Shown piece after piece: positions 60,326 through 64,000 of a stretch of DNA of 64,000 nucleotides; positions within the stretch are counted from its first letter, which is position 1, and the number at the start of each line of letters is the position of its first letter. The stretch is from assembly GCF_047462415.1 (NCBI RefSeq), contig NZ_JANSJE010000014.1, positions 1-64,000 of the forward strand, read 5' to 3'. This DNA is from Thermostichus sp047462415. Lineage in GTDB: Bacteria; Cyanobacteriota; Cyanobacteriia; Thermostichales; Thermostichaceae. The notes under the pieces were generated by a model, which worked only from the letters and a program-made list of their open reading frames with translations, made no database searches and was not told where the DNA came from. A program made the translations under genes and the position numbers.

Positions 60326-60853
60326 ATCAACTCTCCACTTTTGAACACTCAGTTCCTGAACGTTGCCGAACCCGGCAATAAGGCCAATCGATCTGCAAAT
60401 TGATTTGGCTTATTGGGTTCGATCCTGCACTCTCCCTCGGACTCATCTGAGAGATCCTCTGCCCAAACCTCGATGGACAGCTTTTCCCAGAACACCTACC
60501 CCCGCCGACACAGACCTCCCCACAGGGAAGGCCCTGCCCAGCCGCCGACCTCAGACCCAATCAGACTGAAGCCAGAAAAGGTCGTAGGAGCCATCAGCGT
60601 TAACCGCAACTGTCACTCCGGCGGGCAAAGCTGCCAACTCTAAGCTAAGTCCCCATCTTTCTTGCACAAAATCGATCATACAAAATCGATGAGGACGGCC
60701 CAGAGAAGGGATCCCCCGACTTAACAAAATGATATCCCCATTTAATCCTGGACGAAAATCAATATTTTTAATTAGCGCGATAGCTTTTGATTAAGAGAGG
60801 CAAAATTGTTATCAATTCAAAAATAATTCTTGACATCTGTTCAATTTTTGCCG
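60326..60853 (-). promoter_or_regulatory. Upstream region of the ccm operon
   Basis: This 528-base gap is the longest uninterrupted non-coding stretch next to a start. The half nearest ccmK2 is GC-balanced and the half at 60720-60850 is strikingly AT-rich, with runs such as AATATTTTTAATTAG and TTTTGATTAA. LysR-type regulators (CmpR/CcmR) control carbon-uptake and carboxysome genes in other strains and bind TTA/TAA-type repeats, but no clear operator can be assigned by eye. No supportable gene on either strand. Confidence 0.45.
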
Positions 60854-61579
60854 TTATCGGCGCAGCGAGGGGGGCACTTCCAAGCCATGGGCTTCCATGA
60901 GGTCGGCTTGGCTCATCAGGTGGGCCGGGGATCCCTGGGCCCAGATGCGACCTTGATCTAGGAGAATCACCTGATCGCACACCGCCAGGATCAGCTCCAG
61001 ATCGTGGGAAGCCAGCAGAAAAGTGTGGGCAGCCTGTTGCAAAAAGGTCATCAACCGTCGCCGAGCTCGCAAATCGAGGTTGGCCGTTGGCTCGTCGTAG
61101 AGCACCAACCGGGGTTGCATCGCCAGGATCCCGGCAATGGCGACCATGCGCTTTTCCCCACCGGAGAGATGATGGGGTGGGCGAGCGGCCAGGTGCAGGG
61201 TGCCAGTCATCTGCAGGGCGGCCTCAACTGCAGTCGCGATCTCCGCCTCAGAACGTCCCAGGTTGCGCGGCCCAAAGGCCACATCTTCGGCCACCGATGG
61301 GGCAAACAATTGGTCATTGGGATCTTGAAACACCAAGCCCACCTCGGGGCGAAACTGGCCGGGCTGCAGCGGCTGGCCAAACAAGCTCACCTGGCCAGAG
61401 CAGAGGGGCAACAGGCCACAGAGGGTGAGGAACAGAGTGGTTTTGCCGGCGCCATTGGGGCCGATCACCCCCAGATGCTGCCCAACCTCGACCCGCAGAT
61501 CCAGCCCTTGCAGCACCGGCGGATGGCCGGGATAAGCTATCCACAATTGGTTGACCTCCACCGCCGGCACCGGGTTCAT
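60854..61579 (-). CDS. cbiO: Energy-coupling-factor (CbiO-type) ABC transporter ATPase
   Basis: The 241-residue ATPase has Walker A (GPNGAGKTTL), a Q-loop (VFQDPNDQLFAPSVAEDVAFGP), the signature LSGGEKRMVAIAG, Walker B with LVLYDEPTANLD, and a switch His (SHDLEL). The Q-loop sequence is typical of ECF/cobalt-nickel CbiO or NikO subunits. No T-component or substrate subunit is adjacent, so the metal or vitamin transported is unknown. It starts 7 bases after the ftsQ stop. Confidence 0.85.
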   Translation of the reverse strand: MNPVPAVEVNQLWIAYPGHPPVLQGLDLRVEVGQHLGVIGPNGAGKTTLFLTLCGLLPLCSGQVSLFGQPLQPGQFRPEVGLVFQDPNDQLFAPSVAEDVAFGPRNLGRSEAEIATAVEAALQMTGTLHLAARPPHHLSGGEKRMVAIAGILAMQPRLVLYDEPTANLDLRARRRLMTFLQQAAHTFLLASHDLELILAVCDQVILLDQGRIWAQGSPAHLMSQADLMEAHGLEVPPSLRR

Positions 61580-61586
61580 GGCAAGG

Positions 61587-62432
61587 CTAGGGCCTCTGCA
61601 GGTGTTTCCAGCGCTCCTGGGTGGCGGCAGGGGTGAGCTGCAGGGTGGGCACGCTGGGGCTGGTCAGGTCGATCTGGAGAATGTCGTCGGGTGTACACTC
61701 GCAGTAGCGGCGCAGATCGCGCATTTGGTTGAGGGTTTGAATTTGCAAAGGCAAGCGGTCGGAAATCGGCCCCAGGTAGACCTTGCCCAGCTCGGTATGG
61801 AGGGTAATCCCCTCTCCAGACTGCCAATCCACTGCCTGGATCTCAATTTCCGACTGCTGCAGGGCCTGGAGCAACCGCGCCCATTGCTCTGGGGCCTGGT
61901 TCTCCCACCCCAGCAACTCCAGCTCCGGCCAAGAAGAGTGAGATCCGCTGGGGCCAGGGGGCCGAAACGGATCGGGAGGCAGCCAGTTGCCCTGCCGATC
62001 CACCCAGCCCATCCGGTCGCCCCATCGCGCGCGTGCAACCGGTTGCCGTTCCCGCACTTGGACGATCACCCCCACCGGCAGCAGCCGCCGCCGCACCTGG
62101 ACGCTTTCGATGGGAGAAGGCCGGGCCGGGGATCCCAGCAGGGCTCTCTCCAAAACAGCCGGCTGCACCTGCCAAATGTTGAGGGGATACCGCAGGGGCA
62201 ATTGCGCCCGGATCCAGGTGGAATCGACCCAGTGGGCACCTTCGACCTGAATTTGTTCCGGACGACGAATTTGCCAGTAGGGCTGCCGCAGGCCCAGCAC
62301 CAGCAGCGTCAAGACGGCCATCGAACTGGTCAAGCGCCAGGATCCCTGCCAGAATTGGCTGCGCCGCTGCCGACGCAAAAGTCGCCTGCGCTGCAAAAGT
62401 TGCTCACGGGTAGGAGCAGCCAAAAGTGCCAT
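61587..62432 (-). CDS. ftsQ: Cell division protein FtsQ
   Basis: The 281-residue protein has a basic cytoplasmic N-terminus, one membrane segment (about residues 33-50), a POTRA domain (about 58-130; IQVEGAHWVDSTWIRAQLPL) and an FtsQ beta domain (about 130-255). The cyanobacterial form lacks strong sequence identity to E. coli FtsQ but keeps this order. It is a divisome protein; usual neighbours ftsA, ftsZ and murC are absent from this window. Confidence 0.85.
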   Translation of the reverse strand: MALLAAPTREQLLQRRRLLRRQRRSQFWQGSWRLTSSMAVLTLLVLGLRQPYWQIRRPEQIQVEGAHWVDSTWIRAQLPLRYPLNIWQVQPAVLERALLGSPARPSPIESVQVRRRLLPVGVIVQVRERQPVARARWGDRMGWVDRQGNWLPPDPFRPPGPSGSHSSWPELELLGWENQAPEQWARLLQALQQSEIEIQAVDWQSGEGITLHTELGKVYLGPISDRLPLQIQTLNQMRDLRRYCECTPDDILQIDLTSPSVPTLQLTPAATQERWKHLQRP

Positions 62433-62481
62433 TGAACCCTCTTCACCCCATTACAGGGTGTGGAGCATTCCCTGCTTCTAT

Positions 62482-62700
62482 TCAACCTGCAATCTCCTGA
62501 ACCTGATCCGCCCGCAGCCAAATGGTAGGAGTGGGAACAGACCCAAACTTAATCTGCAGGTAGTCATCTTTGATATCCACCACTTCTCCGGCGGTCTCGA
62601 AAACGTAGTTGGGGATCAAAGAATCGCTTGCCTGGGCTTCTAGGCTGCCCTCCAGTTTCTCGCGGATGGCCCGCACCAGGGTGCCTCGCTTAATCGCCAT
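62482..62700 (-). CDS. ndhO: NDH-1 complex subunit NdhO
   Basis: The 72-residue product matches NdhO, a small oxygenic-photosynthesis-specific subunit of NAD(P)H dehydrogenase: MAIKRGTLVRAIREKL at the start and PNYVFETAGEVVDIKDDYLQIKFG in the centre, ending in WLRADQVQEI. It modulates cyclic electron flow around photosystem I. No membrane helix, as expected. Confidence 0.95.
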   Translation of the reverse strand: MAIKRGTLVRAIREKLEGSLEAQASDSLIPNYVFETAGEVVDIKDDYLQIKFGSVPTPTIWLRADQVQEIAG

Positions 62701-62794
62701 TGCTCCTTCTCCAGTTCAGTGTGGATTCGATAGCAGTTGTATCACGCCTGTCGCTGCCGCAAATTGGCTTTGACCGGGATCAATCTGAATTCGC

Positions 62795-63199
62795 CTATTT
62801 TCGTTTCAGGCTGCGGGCCATGTTGCGGAACAGATCCATGTCTGATCCGCCCTGGCGCCGCGGGCCGGCTTCGCTGCTGCTCGAAGTCGCGGATCCCTGC
62901 TCAGAAGCGGCTTCAGGAGTTTTGGCTGGCTCTGTAGACAGCTTAACTTTGCCAAGAGAGGAGACCTGCTCCACCACCTCCACCTTCTCCTTGCTGCCGA
63001 AATCCTGGAAGGTGTGCTTCACAATCCTGGGGGTGCGCATGTACTCGATGTTGCCAAGGGTTTTGGCCTCGTCTGGATCGAGAAAAAAGGTATTGTCGTT
63101 CTTCTCTTTCTTGGGGGTTGGCTTGGCAACAGTTTTCGTTGAGGGTGGGGAATCTGCTTGGCCACGAGAGCCAAACAAGCGCTTGAAGATGCCTACCAT
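62795..63199 (-). CDS. Small hypothetical protein with conserved core
   Basis: The 134-residue product from ATG 63199 begins MVGIFKRLFGSRG, followed by a charged low-complexity linker and a central block (TFFLDPDEAKTLGNIEYMR, IVKHTFQDF). A Ser-, Ala- and Glu-rich stretch comes next, with a basic end (DLFRNMARSLKRK). No signal or membrane segment. The central block looks like the sort conserved among cyanobacterial proteins of unknown function. The 5' extension of the frame is not supported. Confidence 0.7.
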   Translation of the reverse strand: MVGIFKRLFGSRGQADSPPSTKTVAKPTPKKEKNDNTFFLDPDEAKTLGNIEYMRTPRIVKHTFQDFGSKEKVEVVEQVSSLGKVKLSTEPAKTPEAASEQGSATSSSSEAGPRRQGGSDMDLFRNMARSLKRK

Positions 63200-63370
63200 G
63201 GTTGTTTTGCCTGCAACGCGAAGGAAGTTGATCCGGATCCCTGGGCACTGAGTTGGCCGGGTAAGGCCAAGCCCAGTCTTGACTTCTCCCCTCCTTGAAA
63301 GAGAGAGGATTCCCAAAGGGCGCTAGGCAACAGGCTGAAGCCACATCGCTTTGCTTGCCCTTTGAGCTGT

Positions 63371-63514
63371 CACCCACGGATTAAGGTGGGTGGGAGCAGT
63401 CAAAAGCCCCCTACCAACAATGCTTGGATCTAGTCCAAGCATTGTTGCTAATTCGACCTTGCTAGGGGCTAAAGCCCCTTGGGTTGGCTGTATCCCCTCG
63501 CTGAAGCAGAGGGG
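63371..63514. repeat. Nested palindrome cluster, possible IS200/IS605-derived remnant
   Basis: Four hairpins lie within 144 bases: CACCCAC/GTGGGTG (63371-63392); a perfect 14-base stem CAACAATGCTTGGA with loop TCTAG (63415-63447); AGGGGCT/AGCCCCT with a 2-base loop (63464-63479); and CCCCTC/GAGGGG followed by TTTT (63494-63514). No transposase frame is present. Hairpin ends of this kind are typical of IS200/IS605 elements and their short derivatives, so a remnant is plausible. The remaining 63200-63689 gap shows nothing else. Confidence 0.5.
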
Positions 63515-63689
63515 TTTTAGCCTGTCTACTTCATTGATGTTAAGCTAACTTAGAGCGTTATGCTTGCCTGGGCAGACGGTTTTCTCGGCCAAGTGGCCAC
63601 TCCGAGCAGTTTGAGTTTCCTCGCCAAGCCACCCTCAGCAAGCCAACAAAGCAGAGAAACAACTGGGTTGAGCAAAACTTATTCAGAGC

Positions 63690-63866
63690 TTATTCATGTG
63701 CTTGTGGAGTGTAGTGCACCTCAACCCTAAGGGGAGCGCCCAGGTTCAAGGCAGTGCCGATACAGCGAGCCAAGATTTGAATGTTAAGCCGCTGCTCGGT
63801 CGATTCTAGGCTTTTTATAAGGTGGCTCTTGGCTGAGCTAACTATGGGTGAACGCTGTACATTCAT
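63690..63866 (-). CDS. Short hypothetical protein (58 residues)
   Basis: An open frame from ATG 63866 to TAA encodes 58 residues: a charged N-terminus, a helical segment (ESTEQRLNIQILARCIGTAL) and the block NLGAPLRVEVHYTP. It is soluble with no signal. The frame remains open for 14 codons upstream but has no good earlier start. The mixed helix then beta pattern looks protein-like rather than random, but there is no strong ribosome site. It is best treated as a possible small gene or the remnant of a larger one. The last 134 bases of the window show nothing supportable. Confidence 0.4.
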   Translation of the reverse strand: MNVQRSPIVSSAKSHLIKSLESTEQRLNIQILARCIGTALNLGAPLRVEVHYTPQAHE

Positions 63867-64000
63867 CTTAATAAGCTCGCGATTGGGTGAGGACTCAGTA
63901 ACCGACTGCTTTCAGATGATCTTAAGAGGGCCAGCAAAGGATATCGAAGGGATATAACCAGCAGTATTCAACAACCTGCTCTTTAAGGCTATGACGGTCT

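Noticed and set aside
60327..60560. A 77-residue minus-strand frame upstream of ccmK2
   Set aside because: No motif, and it lies in the probable promoter region of the ccm operon.

Overview
The window looks like chromosomal DNA from a unicellular cyanobacterium, most probably a thermophilic Synechococcus of the hot-spring A/B type. It carries a complete beta-carboxysome operon (ccmK2-K1-L-M-N-O), ndhO, cyanobacterial YlqD and PIN-TRAM proteins, and allophycocyanin genes. The octamer GGGATCCC recurs throughout inside genes, where most cyanobacteria carry the HIP1 octamer GCGATCGC. The DNA is GC-rich and densely coding on both strands. I see no rRNA, tRNA, CRISPR array, intact transposase or prophage.

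Layout. 0-12 kb: a coiled-coil membrane protein, nrdR, a class of photolyase with an Fe-S type cysteine set, a large GT39-TPR glycosyltransferase, a LysR regulator, ribH, htpG, an LCP-family protein, a phosphopantetheinyl transferase and a cupredoxin. 12-31 kb: a PgpH-like 7TM-HD phosphodiesterase, a GT2-GtrA fusion, ftsI, a second GT39 enzyme, the minus-strand run nfu / rseP-nth-rapZ-yvcK, then PIN-TRAM, a PAS-GAF histidine kinase, rsmA, an SDR and sppA. 31.5-38.3 kb: apcD4-apcB3-isiX on the minus strand, with a 1248-residue multi-PAS kinase immediately upstream on the same strand. 38-55 kb: serpin, DUF192, a desaturase-SDR fusion, DUF4397, thyX, a methyltransferase, a polyprenyl glycosylphosphotransferase, purC, DUF2157, hemC, ylqD, a glycolipid-type GT2, ilvC and serS. 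55-64 kb: a phasin-like protein, the ccm operon, a CbiO-type ATPase, ftsQ, ndhO and two small hypotheticals beside a nested-palindrome block.

The most interesting region is 31.5-38.3 kb. apcD4-apcB3-isiX matches the low-light (LoLiP) cassette described in some hot-spring Synechococcus. ApcD4/ApcB3 make a far-red allophycocyanin and IsiX is a CP43-like chlorophyll antenna. The neighbouring kinase has a GAF domain with two cysteines placed like those of DXCF-type cyanobacteriochromes. It is therefore a candidate light sensor for the cassette, though that link is inference. IsiX also has a C-terminal tail of about 120 residues with three FY(D/E)P motifs.

Several short dispersed repeat families occur between genes and sometimes run into coding sequence. 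One forms the C-terminus of PurC and another lies just inside the start of the polyprenyl glycosylphosphotransferase. Start codons were refined by eye from Shine-Dalgarno sequences and family starts. No homology search was run.
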